Counted from the stretch's first letter, positions 31,319 through 41,922 are shown. The stretch: 45,334 nucleotides of DNA from Proteromonas lacertae (GCA_002245135.1 NGBS01000349.1:1-45334); one strand, 5' to 3'. Numbers and translations: made by a program. The notes: generated from the sequence alone by a model not told the origin.

Positions 31319-33152
31319 TTAATACTCTCCATATATTACCAATAGTCTTTCTACAAGTTGATATAACGACACTTTACTAATTGGTAACATTTCCCCATCC
31401 ATATTAATTACTTTATCTATATTACTTACTAAAATCACTTCCTTCACTTTTATATAATCCATTAAAGGATCATCTGTTTCTTTACCTGTTAAATATCTTA
31501 ATCCTAATCTAATTGTTTGTAACATATTACCACTTCTAGCTATTAGCAAATCCAGTGAATTATCGGATGAATGTGAGTATTTGCATTCAGGATTAGTATT
31601 AGCTATTCCTAATGTCATGTAATTATACTCATCAACTTTCCATTCATCTGTAGCTTTACTAATTATATCTTCTATTTTCAATGTAGATTCTTCAGTTGAT
31701 GTGTGTTGTTTTTTACTTCTATCTTTCTTCCAATCACTTAATTTATCTTTTATTAAATCAAACATATCTTGATGTTTCTTTTGAATAGGATCAATACCAT
31801 TATTATTATTATTATCACAATTATCATCTGGATTAGAATGATCTATTACTTCATTTGATTCTGATTGTAATGGTAATTGAAAATATGGATTATTTGTGTA
31901 ATATTCTACATCTTTCACTCTTTCACATATTTCACAATGAGGATGTTCTCTATCACATACTTTTAATGTTAAATTATTATTATTATCACCATTTGTATAT
32001 GATTTATCAACTATATAATACACTTTACCTGGATGATTTCTACTACAAAAAAATCCCCATTTTGCTTTCAAATATGGATATCTTAATCTACCTAACCATC
32101 TAACATCTTCATATTCCATTACCATATCACTAGCTACTCCCCATGCAAAACCAGATAATGAATAATATGCATTATCATCTATTCCATTCATTACTTTCAC
32201 TATATTCATATGACGAAGATTACATTTCAATATTGAATGTAATGATATTGATGAATCACCTGTACCTACTCCTCTTGCTAAGCCATTCTGAGAACCACAT
32301 GGGAATATGCAGATAGTTAAACATGATAATTAAAGAATGTAAATAATTTATATATATATATATATAGTAAAAAGAAAAGAAAAAAAAAGATATGTGTTAA
32401 TGAAAGTATTATTTCTTTATTTTCTCTCTTTGACATTATTCCATTTAAAAATTCATTTACTAAACCATCACCACCTACTAATATAACTCCTTCATATTGT
32501 AATGGGTTATATTTATATCCTAATTCCCAACTATGACCTGAATATTGGGTTAATTCTATATCACATTTGATATTACCTTTATTCAAATATGGTAATATTT
32601 TACTGTTGAAATATTCTTCAGATTTTCCTGAACCACCATGTGGATTTATTAATACATAAAAATGTTTACTTCTTTGGTTATAAAAATCAGTTATAGTCAT
32701 GTTTGAATTATTCTCTATATACACTTTTACTGTTTCTGGTAAACTTCCATAGAACTTCTTATATGTTTCATTCCTCACTTCTAAAAGATGCTCATTTATT
32801 ATATTACATATCAATTTACTATCATCTTCTATTGGAGTATATATAAATAACCGTAATTATACTTGAATTACATTCTATACTATATTCTACCAATTTTCGT
32901 TTTCTTATAGCTTTTTTCAAAAATGTACTGTATTGTCTTTCACTTGTGACAATTTTTACTAATCCTTCACTTACTTCTTCACAAAATAACACATCACACC
33001 ATTCTAAACACTTCAACATTTTCTCATCTTTTATATTTATACTTTTATCTTCTAAATATATATCACACTATTCATTTAGACATTAGATATACTTTTTTCT
33101 TCTTGTATTTTATATTAATTTTCTCAGAAACCAACATATTTTTAGTGGACAT
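31319..33152 (-). CDS. Sphingosine kinase (DAGK-catalytic-domain lipid kinase)
   Basis: It would phosphorylate sphingosine-type long-chain bases. Conserved regions: FYVLINPHGGSGKSEEYF (ATP-binding), ELTQYSGHSWELG (lipid site), YEGVILVGGDGLVNEFLNGI, FPCGSQNGLARGVGTGDSS, and SLSGFAWGVASDMVMEYEDV followed by WLGRLRYPYL. A Cys-containing insert and an Asn/Lys-rich stretch extend the C-terminal half. Introns: one between ECNSK and DDSKLIC (GTATAATT...CAATAG) and the unusual 32317-32393 (ATATC...TTTAA), which joins LSLT to PICIFPCGS. The 5' end (ATG 33152, MSTKNMLVSEKINIKYK) is tentative: the first intron leaves the frame off by one, next to a six-A run. Confidence 0.88.
32317..32393 (-). other. 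U12-type-like AT-AA intron in sphingosine kinase
   Basis: A 77-nt intron on the minus strand starting ATATCTTTTTTTTT and ending TTTAA. The spliced codon gives TPICIFPCGSQNG, restoring the family's Pro-x-x-(I/L)-(F/L)-P-x-G-(S/T) pattern. TTCTTTAAT, close to the U12 branch consensus TTCCTTAAC, lies 13 nt before the 3' end. No GT...AG pair fits. Confidence 0.7.
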
Positions 33153-33881
33153 TGTTGTGATGCAATTTGGTTAAACCAAAAATGAGGAGTAAGTGAAAGA
33201 AGAAATTTAAAAAACTAAAAAATAGGCTTGAAGCTTGTCGTGTTTGAAAATATAAGTGATTTTTAGTGTTTTTGTCTTATTATAATTTATCATTCAAAGG
33301 TAAATATAAATCAAACAAATATGAATTGAGTGTGAGTAAAAACAAATTACAATTTCGTTTATAGAAAAGACATAATATTGTTAGGAATACATAATATAAC
33401 TATTAAAACCAATTCTTTCTTCTTACATTATAAACCAAATGATTTTTCGTTAATTACTGCAAATTAATTGGTACACGTATTATAAAAATACTGAATTTAA
33501 GTAAAGAAACTATAATTGGATGAAAAATTATAATATTAGTTGATAAATAAGAAATGATAAATAAGAAATTACCCTTCAATGATAATAATAATATCATAAA
33601 AACTGTTAATAACATATTTCTAAAAAAAAGGACAAATCGAATAAGTTTAAAAGAGTTGTGTAAAAAAATGAATAAAATAAGTGAAGTATGTATATCTCAA
33701 TTAAAATGATATATTATTCTTGTTTATTTTACATAATTATTGTTTTAACTTTCCTAAAAATAATTTATTTATAGTTTATTCGATTTGTTATTGTATTTGC
33801 ATTACTTCACAAAACAAACAAGGAAAAATGATATAGGCAATTTAATAATGTATTATTTCTCAGTAACATGTGTAATACAAC
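33153..33881. other. Intergenic, no recognised feature except a promoter motif
   Basis: About 730 bases, very AT-rich, with an AGGCTTGAAGCTTG stretch near 33,224. No open frame of note on either strand. Confidence 0.5.
33224..33231 (-). promoter_or_regulatory. TCAAGCCT motif, sphingosine kinase
   Basis: On the minus strand it reads TCAAGCCT, in the same orientation as the gene, 72 bases upstream of the proposed ATG at 33152. Confidence 0.35.
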
Positions 33882-34856
33882 TTATACTTTACTAACTCTC
33901 TTTATAATGAGTTTTTTCTTTATATTATTAATTATTTTAGTTCTTTTTTTGTATCTTAATCTACAAAAATGACATTCTTTATAAAATTTACTTTTATTTT
34001 CTTTTTTAAGAGATATAAAACGACTAATAGGTGAAAAACCTTTATGTTTTCTACATTTCACATATAATCCGCCGTAAGTTGTAAATTCAGTTTCATAAAC
34101 TAATGGATCCACAAATAGTTTCTTTTGCAAGTCTCTGTATTGTTCTTTACAGGAGCATGACAAACATAAAGGATCACCTCTCAATAAGAATGTTTCATTC
34201 ATTTTATATGTATTACCACAAATATTACATTGTATTTCCTTCTTCAAGATAGATATCAGTTCAATGCAACCTAATGCATATAATTTATTAGCTTCATCAA
34301 GATTTAATTTTATTACTTTTCCATTTACATTGCCATTGAAGTAGTGTTTCATGTCTTCATCTTGATACACCAAATTTATACGTTTTCCTTGTATTACGCA
34401 ACTAATTATTTCATCTTCAATATTTAGGTTATTTTCATGTTCTTTACTTATGTCATTTAACATCTGTGCTTTATAATAATTGTCATCATTTATAGACTCA
34501 TCTTCTTCACTTTCATTTTCAGATTCATCAGAAAAGGATGTATTAGATTCAGTATCTTCTACTGATTCTGAATCAATATATGAATTATCAGAATTGTTTT
34601 CTGCTTTCTCATCATTTTTTATTCCATTTTCACAATCATTAGAATCATTTGGTAATGTATTTATTAAATGATCATTAACGAGATTGGTTACACGCATCGG
34701 ATAATTTACTATATCATCACCTGAAATTATATCTTTTATCTTTACTAATTTCGAAGTTGATACTTTATGAGTTATAAAATCTTTATAATACATTCGTTTA
34801 CGCTTCGTTACGCTATCTTCAATTTGAGACAAGTATAATATATTTTCTTTAACCAT
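33882..34856 (-). CDS. Intronless protein with acidic domain and zinc-ribbon-like cysteines
   Basis: About 324 residues from MVKENILYLSQIEDSVTKRK; earlier codons in the frame lack an ATG. A long Asp/Glu/Ser/Asn-rich region (SFSDESENESEEDESINDD) is followed by an ordered domain with IQCNICGNTYKMNE, DPLCLSCSC, GLYVKCRKHKGFS and YKECHFCRLRYKKRTK, which pair as three or four potential zinc-binding CxxC knuckles. The C-terminus is strongly basic. This layout suits a nuclear nucleic-acid-binding protein. No introns. Family unknown; it could have come from a mobile element, but no integrase or terminal repeats flank it. Confidence 0.6.
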   Translation of the reverse strand: MVKENILYLSQIEDSVTKRKRMYYKDFITHKVSTSKLVKIKDIISGDDIVNYPMRVTNLVNDHLINTLPNDSNDCENGIKNDEKAENNSDNSYIDSESVEDTESNTSFSDESENESEEDESINDDNYYKAQMLNDISKEHENNLNIEDEIISCVIQGKRINLVYQDEDMKHYFNGNVNGKVIKLNLDEANKLYALGCIELISILKKEIQCNICGNTYKMNETFLLRGDPLCLSCSCKEQYRDLQKKLFVDPLVYETEFTTYGGLYVKCRKHKGFSPISRFISLKKENKSKFYKECHFCRLRYKKRTKIINNIKKKLIIKRVSKV

Positions 34857-34917
34857 TTTATTGGTTATTTTTCTAAAAAAATACAATAAAAATTTTGAAA
34901 TTCTAAAATAATTATAA

Positions 34918-35560
34918 CTATTTATTATCTCTATTCTGTATTTCTACCTTCTTTTTCTTTCTTAAAAAGTCTTTCATTTCTTCTCTCCAAGCATTTTCTT
35001 CTGCTTTTGCTTGTTCTTCTATCTCTTCTATTGATATATGTTTTCTTTTCTTTCTATTTTCTAATTCAGCTTGTTTTGCTTTCATAGCATTAATAAAATG
35101 ATTTCTATATTATAATATTATTATTTATATTTCTATACTGGTAGCCACTCATAACAAATCCCATTTTTAAAAGATAATCGTTTGATAGTCTATCATTACT
35201 CATACCAGGAATATTGACTTTTGTTGAAGCTAATGGAGCTGGACCTATTTCATCATCATCATCATCACCACCATCATTATCATCTGTTTCATCATCTATT
35301 AGACTTACAACATGTAGGTAAATACTTGAACTATTAGAAGTTCTCAATTTTTGTGAGTTTGACTTCTTTGATTCTTTACTATGACTCTTTAACTTTTTGT
35401 AATTCCTATATGATATACAGAAAATATACTCCTCATATTTTTATTCCCTATAAAAACATCTCTGTAATCATAATCTTTTGTGCTTTTTATATGTTTATTC
35501 AACCACAAATCAGTTTTTATATTTTGTTTCTCCAATATTCTAGACTGTCTAAGTATAATA
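34918..35560 (-). CDS. NKAP / SynMuv-like nuclear protein
   Basis: Exons read IKTDLWLNKHIKSTKDYDYR, then a Lys/Ser-rich stretch, DDNDGGDDDDDEIGPAPLAS, LLKMGFVMSGYQ|NHFINAMKAKQAEL, and a charged helix ending EIQNRDNK. Acidic-IGP followed by G(F/Y)VMSG and a basic Asn-Ala helix is the C-terminal pattern of NKAP, a splicing and transcription co-factor that binds the exon-junction helicase eIF4A3. Introns at QN (GTATAGAAA...AATATAG) and SS|ND (GTATTTACC...TAATAG) keep the frame. A one-base gap in an A-run near 35,391 breaks the frame after RDVFIGNKNMR. I could not find a clear start codon, so the 5' border is approximate. Confidence 0.5.
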
Positions 35561-35595
35561 ATATATTGATGTTTTTCAAAATAAAAAACGAACCT

Positions 35596-35603
35596 TCAAG
35601 CTT
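35596..35603 (-). promoter_or_regulatory. TCAAGCTT motif near the NKAP-like gene
   Basis: TCAAGCTT (AAGCTTGA on the coding strand) just upstream of the approximate 5' end. Confidence 0.3.
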
Positions 35604-35695
35604 TTTTTTGGTTATATTTTTTTCAAACACCCATTAAAAAAACAAATTCAAATATCAAAACAATACTGCTAATGAAAAATTACATATTCTATTCA

Positions 35696-37019
35696 CTAAT
35701 CATTAGGTTGTGGAGGTAATTCCATACTCAAAAAGTCTAAAACTAAATCAATTGTTGAATCTGGTGTTCTACTTTGAGATCCAATAGGTATAATTCTTAA
35801 CCATGACTTTACAAAGTTAGGTAGATTAGGATCATTCTCAAATTCTTTATTATTCTCTTTTCTTTCTTTCTTTATTCTCTTCTTTTCTTCATCTTTCATC
35901 TTTAATGTTTTCCTATCATATTTTATGTTAAATAAATCACAATATCTCTCCTCCAGTGATTGATCAATCACATTACAGGCATGTAATCCATTAGTAAATC
36001 TATTACAATAACATAAACTATCACTATAGAGATTTTCATCTAAACAATCCAATTTACATTGATTCTTCATCTATTCAATAAAATATATAATTAATAATAT
36101 ATATACTAGCTGATTTAGATTCTTGGTTTTATCTTCACTAATTAATAGATGTGCTAAATATCTCAGTTTCAATTGATCACTGATCTTTATTTCTTGATTG
36201 TTGAATATATTCTGATATAATGCCTTCATGTTAATACTATCACCTATTGATTCTAAGAAGTCAATATAATCTGATAAAAAACTTGTATTTGTCTTATATT
36301 TATCATAACAGACTTGATAGATCTTTCTACTTATGCTACTGTTATGATTATAATATAACTCAATATCAGCTAAATAAATATATATATATTTATATATTAA
36401 TATAAATACCACTTGCTTCATATATATGATAATCACATTTTGGATCATTTCTTGCTCTAGTAAACAAGTTACGACTAGCCATTAAACCTTCATTTCTTAA
36501 TAAGAATTTCTGATATATAATGTATATTAGTGTTTGATGCTCGTTTGAATGCTTTTTGGTTAATAATCTTTCATATAATGCTTTAGTTTCATCTTTTAAT
36601 CCTTGAGATTCTAAAAAATCACAATAAGCAAATTGTAATATTAATGAATCAGTTAATATAGTAGATGCTTGTTCAAATATCTATATTTGTTTAGAAGTAA
36701 TATATATATATACTTGTTTTGAACTGACAATATCATTAAAACTATTCTCAAACAGAGCAAAATCATACCAAATATCTACATGAAATCTCATAATACATAA
36801 ACATTGCATATATAATATTCTCATATGAAAACGATGTTCTTCTTTTGATAATTTACGTGGATTTAATTTATCAAATCTATATTATTATTATAATTATTTA
36901 CATACTCTATTGCTTTTTTCCATACAATCAACTGTTCTCTCTCTTTTTCTGTTCCTGTTGGAGGAGTTGCTAATTCATCATTTAATATTCTTTGCCAATA
37001 TTCTTTCTTCTTACTATAT

Positions 37020-37050
<31 letters not shown>

Positions 37051-37973
37051 AATCTATTAAATAATATACATTTCTAATGATTTTGATTTCTTTGCTTCTT
37101 GTTCTTTAAAATATCTCTCATATCCTTTATCCTTTTCAAAATTTCTATAATCGTCAAATATATCCTCTAATTCATTCATTGGAATGCATAAAGCTCTTTG
37201 ATATGCTTCTCTTATATCGTTATTTACATTAGCAATACCTAAATAACTGATATCTCTGTATTTCTTCTTTATTTCAATGTATTTCTTCCATATTCTATTT
37301 GAATTAATATGAAATCCAATATTATTAATAGCTGTTTCACAAGCTTCTTTCACTGTATCTAATTTCCTTTTTCTTTCATCCATTGGTACTCTTTCAAATG
37401 AATCTAAATGAATATCTCTTACATAATCAATATAAAACTCCCAAATATTCACATTTGGGCATTGATACAATGATTTGGATAAGATTAACTCAACTTTGTC
37501 ATAATTCTTGGTTTTAAATTCATGTTCTGCATAATATCTCCATATTTTACCACTTGTTGGGAATTGTTCTAATGCTCTTTCATATATTTGACGAGCATCT
37601 TCTATTTTCATTATTCTAGCTTCATCTATTACAGCATCCCAAGTAACTGTGTCCCATATATTCTTGTGGAGATTTTCTTCAGCTGTACAAATCTATCACA
37701 TACATATGAGATGGAATAACTATACAACTGGATTCTTACTACTTGGGAATATGTAATCATTCCTACTTGGTACATTTCCAATTGCTTGAGTTTTTGTAGA
37801 CTTTGATGGTGTTGGTAAAACCTAAATTATAACTACTATTTCTATACATTAACAATTGTTGTTAAATCTTCATCTTCTTCACTATCATTACCTTGTTCTT
37901 CTAATTGCGCATCTGTATTACCATAATTTTCTGCTTTTACATAAACATGTTCCTCTTTTATTGAGTTATACAT
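35696..37973 (-). CDS. CSTF3: CSTF77 / Rna14, cleavage stimulation factor HAT-repeat subunit
   Basis: Scaffold of the mRNA 3'-end cleavage complex, built of HAT repeats. Family stretches: WDAVIDEARIMKIEDARQIY, ERALEQFPTSGKIWRYYAEH, NVNIWEFYIDYVRD, AYQRALCIPMNELEDIFDDY, the highly conserved KKEYWQRILNDELATPPTGT with EKEREQLIVWKKAIE, DIWYDFALFE, ARNDPKCDYHIYEA, YIDFLESIGD, and the C-terminal LPNFVKSWLRIIP. Seven or more introns of 25-50 nt were placed by frame. The acidic N-terminus (MYNSIKEEHVYVKAENYGNT) precedes the repeats. Start ATG 37973, 51 bases from the divergent kelch-BTB start. Confidence 0.92.
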
Positions 37974-37992
37974 AATTCTTTAAATCAAGGAA

Positions 37993-38000
37993 TCAAGCTT
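37993..38000. promoter_or_regulatory. TCAAGCTT motif in the CSTF77/kelch-BTB bidirectional promoter
   Basis: Near the centre of a 51-base divergent spacer, 20 bases from one ATG and 25 from the other. A TTTTCAAG half-copy follows at 38,001. Confidence 0.45.
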
Positions 38001-38024
38001 TTTTCAAGTTTCATAAAAATTAAG

Positions 38025-39818
38025 ATGTGGAAATGTATTGATGCTGTATACTATCTTTGTTACAAATATAGAATTATGAATTTCCTGCGTATCACACTTG
38101 CGAATTGATAGATGATGAGATGTTTTTGTTTGGTGGTTGGTATGGGGATAAAGCTACTAATGAATTAACTCGTTTTTCTCCAAGTATAACATGAATTGTA
38201 TTAAAATAGAAACATATAATTACAAATGTCTGAATGATGTGTGTGGATTACCGCCTTGTGCTCGTTTCAAACATTCAAGTTGTGTTTATAATAAAAGCAT
38301 GTTTATTTATGGTGGTACTGATGGATATAATTATTATAATGATTTCTATATATTTGATCCATATAAATTCACTTGGGAAGTAATTGTATTAATATTTGTT
38401 AATAAATAATATGAATAGTTAGATGAAGGAGATGTTCCAAGTCCAAGATGTGGTCATAAAATGATAGAATCTCGTGGAATGATGTATTATTTTTAATATA
38501 ACATTATAGTTACTTATTTGGTGGATATGAAGGTGATAATAGTTACAAAAATGATTTTTATGTCTTATCAATAAAAAGTGCAAATTGGAGAAAGTTACCA
38601 ACAAATGATTCAATAGATTCAATTGCTTATTTCAGTATGTCAATCAGTAATGAGAATTACATATTAATATATGGAGGAGATAATGAAAATGGAATTAATA
38701 ATTCATTATATATATTTAATACATGTATATTGTATTGTATTGCTTATATATTATTATAGTAAATGAAAGTTGGGATGTTATAGTAAATACATCATTTGTT
38801 CCATTACATTATCATTCAATGTTGACAGTTATGAATAACTTGTATTTAATTGGTGGATCAGAAAATAAAATGTACAAAATGGATATAGAATTTAATTTTA
38901 AAGTATTGATTCTGTTTGTATATTTTATTTAGAGAGTAAAGTTTGAAGAACTACATTGTCCTTCTATTAATTTTCGTAATGGTCAATCATCAATGTATAG
39001 TAATTTATTTAATTATTAATAATAATAGAGTTTATAATACAAATGAAATTCATTGTATAGGAGGAGAAAACAATAAATTCTTTTTTACAAGTATATTTTT
39101 TTATTAAAGTGTTATATAAATAATATTATTAATTAGATGTATATATATTTGATGTGTTAATGTATGAAGTGAAAGAGATAGAAAATAATGTAATAATACC
39201 ACAGTATAGATTGAACATGAAGTATTTAATAAATAACAAAGATGAATTGAGTGATATTACATTTAAATTGAAAGATAATAAGATGATATATTCCCACAAA
39301 TTAATCCTGCAAACTCAAGTATATATATATTATATATATCTACATTTATATTCATTTAATAGTGCGATTATTTTAATGGATTGTTTCATAGTAATATGTC
39401 AGAATCAAATAATTCTGTATTAGAATATAATGATATAGATTCAAATACATTCTTATCTTTGTTGGAATATATATATACAGGTGTAATTAGTGATGAATCT
39501 AATTATACAGTTCAACTATTAACTCTCGCTAATAGATTTTCATGTAGTGGTTTAGAAAAGATATGTAGTTATTATTTATGTAAAAAAGTGAATGAAAATA
39601 CAGTATGTAGTTTGTTTTTATCTTGTTATGGAAGAGGAGTATGAAATATATATATACTATTTATTAATTTGTTTATATAGTTGCCAATACTTGAGAAATA
39701 TTGTTATAATTATCTTCTAACAAATATAGAAAAGATATCTAAAACAAAAGACTTTGAATTACTTGGTGATTATCCAGAATTATTACTGGAAATCACAAGA
39801 AAATCGTTTAATAAATAA
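38025..39818 (+). CDS. Kelch-BTB protein, LZTR1-like order
   Basis: Kelch blades followed by a BTB domain. Seen: MFLFGGWYGDKATNELTRF, RFKHSSCVYNKSMFIYGGTD, PRCGHKMIE...YLFGGYEGDNSYKNDFYVL, YILIYGGDNENGINNSLYIF and HSMLTVMNNLYLIGGSENKM, then LSDITFKLKDNKMIYSHKLI, CDYFNGLFHSNMSESNN, FLSLLEYIYTGVIS, LANRFSCSGLEKICSYYLC and a short BACK-like end. Proteins of this order usually act as substrate adaptors of Cullin-3 ubiquitin ligases. About ten introns of 26-46 nt, all GT...AG and in frame, make it one of the most intron-dense genes here. Confidence 0.88.
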
Positions 39819-40075
39819 TTGTTACTTTGTTTTTGTTTTGCTTGAAAATCTAATAATAACTATAATTCTTTTGAAATATCAAAACATAAAATAATTCTTT
39901 TCAATTACTATAAAACAAGTATTTATAATAAGAATTTTAATCCAGACATAATAATTTATGGTAGGATTTGCATTTTCGAAGTTTAATTAATATATTCCTT
40001 GTGTTTTTATGTTTTAATTGGTATTTTTAACATAGTAAAATAACAATATCTTTATAGATTAATCTTTTTCATTAA

Positions 40076-40112
40076 GCGCCAATTTGACAAATTAAGGTAT
40101 TTTTGGCGGGAA
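40076..40112. promoter_or_regulatory. Paired E2F/DP-type binding sites
   Basis: GCGCCAA at 40076-40082 and TTTGGCGGGAA at 40102-40112. The second is a textbook E2F site. Such a GC block stands out in this AT-rich sequence. Confidence 0.5.
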
Positions 40113-40169
40113 TTTTTCGATAATAATAATATTAATATGAATAAAGTTAGTAAACATATATGTATAACC

Positions 40170-40275
40170 GTAAGAATATCACTGTAGGTGGGTAACCCGT
40201 ACCAGACTATTCTTAGGTGCCTTCTACAGGTAAGAATAAGCGATTTGAGTGTAAATTAGTTTTTGGTACGGGTTA
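40170..40275. repeat. Nested inverted repeats at the putative element end
   Basis: TAACCCGTACCA near 40,193 pairs with TGGTACGGGTTA near 40,264. Inside, ATTCTTA (about 40,209) pairs with TAAGAAT (about 40,231) and also with a direct copy at about 40,170; CTGTAG pairs with CTACAG. The cluster could fold into a cruciform. Confidence 0.55.
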
Positions 40276-40419
40276 TACTGGAGCAAGTGGTGAGTTTAAA
40301 TTTCTTTATATATTTTAGTGTATGAGTAATTTTATGGGTTAAAATTTTTCTTTTGTTTTTTGTATATAATTTCATTTAACTTTTTCTTATTGTTTTTTAT
40401 CAATCATAATTTCAAAAGA

Positions 40420-40761
40420 ATGTCAAGAATTTGGATCGAGAATGTTAATATAGAAGATAGAAATAAGCGTGAAGATGAAGACTTTGAAAGAATCTATGCA
40501 ATCATTGAAAGTGAAGTAGCTAGAATAGTAGCTGAGCCACCTCCAGTAGTAATGTGGTATACTTCTGATACAGCTGATGAGGATGACAGAAAGTATGAAG
40601 AATGGCGTGCAATTCATAAACCAACCAGAGTAGCACAAGCAACCATACGCCCTAGAAAATGGGTTGATCCTGAAGAAGAGCGCAGAAAAACAAAGATGTT
40701 AAAGCGTTATGGTATTGATGAAAAAAACATCATTGAAGAAAGACTAAGATTTCATAACTAA
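40420..40761 (+). CDS. Virus-like element gene: small charged protein
   Basis: A 113-residue intronless frame from MSRIWIENVNIEDRNKREDE, rich in Glu, Arg and Lys, with a Pro-Pro-Pro turn (AEPPPVVMWYTSD). No family recognised. It is the first gene inside the element. Confidence 0.5.
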   Translation: MSRIWIENVNIEDRNKREDEDFERIYAIIESEVARIVAEPPPVVMWYTSDTADEDDRKYEEWRAIHKPTRVAQATIRPRKWVDPEEERRKTKMLKRYGIDEKNIIEERLRFHN

Positions 40762-40889
40762 TTCTTAAATCATTGGTTTTAATTGAATTTTTGTTATTTG
40801 ATTGGCTGAATAGAAATAAACATAATATTACATAATTCTTTTCATTCATAAATTTCTTGCGATTTTTGAAATAATCTACATAAATTAAA

Positions 40890-41474
40890 ATGAGTGATAT
40901 ACAAAACGAATTAGATGCTAATATTGAAAAACACTTACAAGAAGGTGAAATGTATGAGAATGATATGTCTGAAGTAAAATCATTAATTATTAAAGTATTC
41001 AAGGATATGTTGGATGGTATGTATTCTGTGATTGAAGAGTATGAAGATGATCCAGAATGGAGTGAACAACCAGGTGATGATATTGATATAACAATGGAAG
41101 AAGAAGAAGTGAAGGAAGAAAAACAAAGTGAATCTAAATCTAAAAAAAGAAAGGATATAACAAAGTCAGATTCAGATTCACAGATATGTAGTACTTGTGG
41201 TAAGAAGAAAGCTAATGATGAATTTGGTTATAAGAGTGAAGGTGTATTCTATAAATCTTGTACAGAGTGTAGAAATAAGAAGAAGAGAAGATATGAAGAA
41301 GTAAAGAAAGGAAGTGATAATAGTGGAGAAGATAAGAAGCGTAAAGTAGAGAATAGTTCCACTGCCGAGAGTCGACCAAAGGTAGATATTGCTAAAGTAG
41401 ATTGTTCTACAAGTCCTATCCCGGGGGTAGCTACAGTAGATCTAACTACATCACCTACTTGTATAATTAATTAA
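40890..41474 (+). CDS. Virus-like element gene: acidic protein with CxxC zinc motif
   Basis: A 194-residue frame. The N-terminal half is acidic and helical. The middle holds ICSTCGKKKANDEFGYKSEG followed by SCTECRNKKKRRYEE, a short four-Cys zinc finger with a basic tail. The C-terminal part has a repeat-like VDCSTSP...VDLTTSP. Such CxxC/CxxCR fingers are frequent in viral and mobile-element proteins. Probably nucleic-acid binding (inference). Confidence 0.55.
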   Translation: MSDIQNELDANIEKHLQEGEMYENDMSEVKSLIIKVFKDMLDGMYSVIEEYEDDPEWSEQPGDDIDITMEEEEVKEEKQSESKSKKRKDITKSDSDSQICSTCGKKKANDEFGYKSEGVFYKSCTECRNKKKRRYEEVKKGSDNSGEDKKRKVENSSTAESRPKVDIAKVDCSTSPIPGVATVDLTTSPTCIIN

Positions 41475-41538
41475 CTTTTGGTTTAAAATTCATTTTTATA
41501 TTTCTATGCGTTTTTATATATAAATAATTTCACATAAT

Positions 41539-41922
41539 ATGCCATATAATACATCTATAGTTATGTTAGGTGATATGAAAGATACTTTAAATGGTTTGAA
41601 ACAAGAACTGTATATTTTATTAGGTTGTGTAGTTCTATGGGTTCTTTATAAATGCAAGAGAATATGTGCATGGTGTTATCATAAAGCCTGTCCTCCAGAA
41701 TTAAGTGAAATATTAGCTGAGCCAGAACCTGCTGTTCAATTAGCATTAAGAAAATCTACTATTGTTTCTGCTATTCCATTTACTTTAACACCTGAAAATA
41801 GTAGAATAAATTCTAGAAATGTTAGTGATAACGAAGATGAAGAGCAATTAGAAACAGAAATAGAAATTATTCCTATTAATAAACCTGAGATTGAAATTCA
41901 AAAACCAATCATAAATATTTAA
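41539..41922 (+). CDS. Virus-like element gene: single-pass membrane protein
   Basis: A 127-residue frame with one hydrophobic segment (LYILLGCVVLWVLYKC) followed by a Cys/His-rich juxtamembrane part (RICAWCYHKACPPE) and an acidic tail. No family recognised. Small membrane proteins are common accessory genes in Polinton-like elements. Confidence 0.5.
   Translation: MPYNTSIVMLGDMKDTLNGLKQELYILLGCVVLWVLYKCKRICAWCYHKACPPELSEILAEPEPAVQLALRKSTIVSAIPFTLTPENSRINSRNVSDNEDEEQLETEIEIIPINKPEIEIQKPIINI

Larger units (their letters stand above)
39819..40419. other. Spacer holding E2F-like sites and the putative left end of a virus-like element
   Basis: AT-rich with two E2F-type sequences and a cluster of inverted repeats (40170-40275), then 5' flanking sequence of the first intronless gene. 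No coding signal. Confidence 0.5.
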
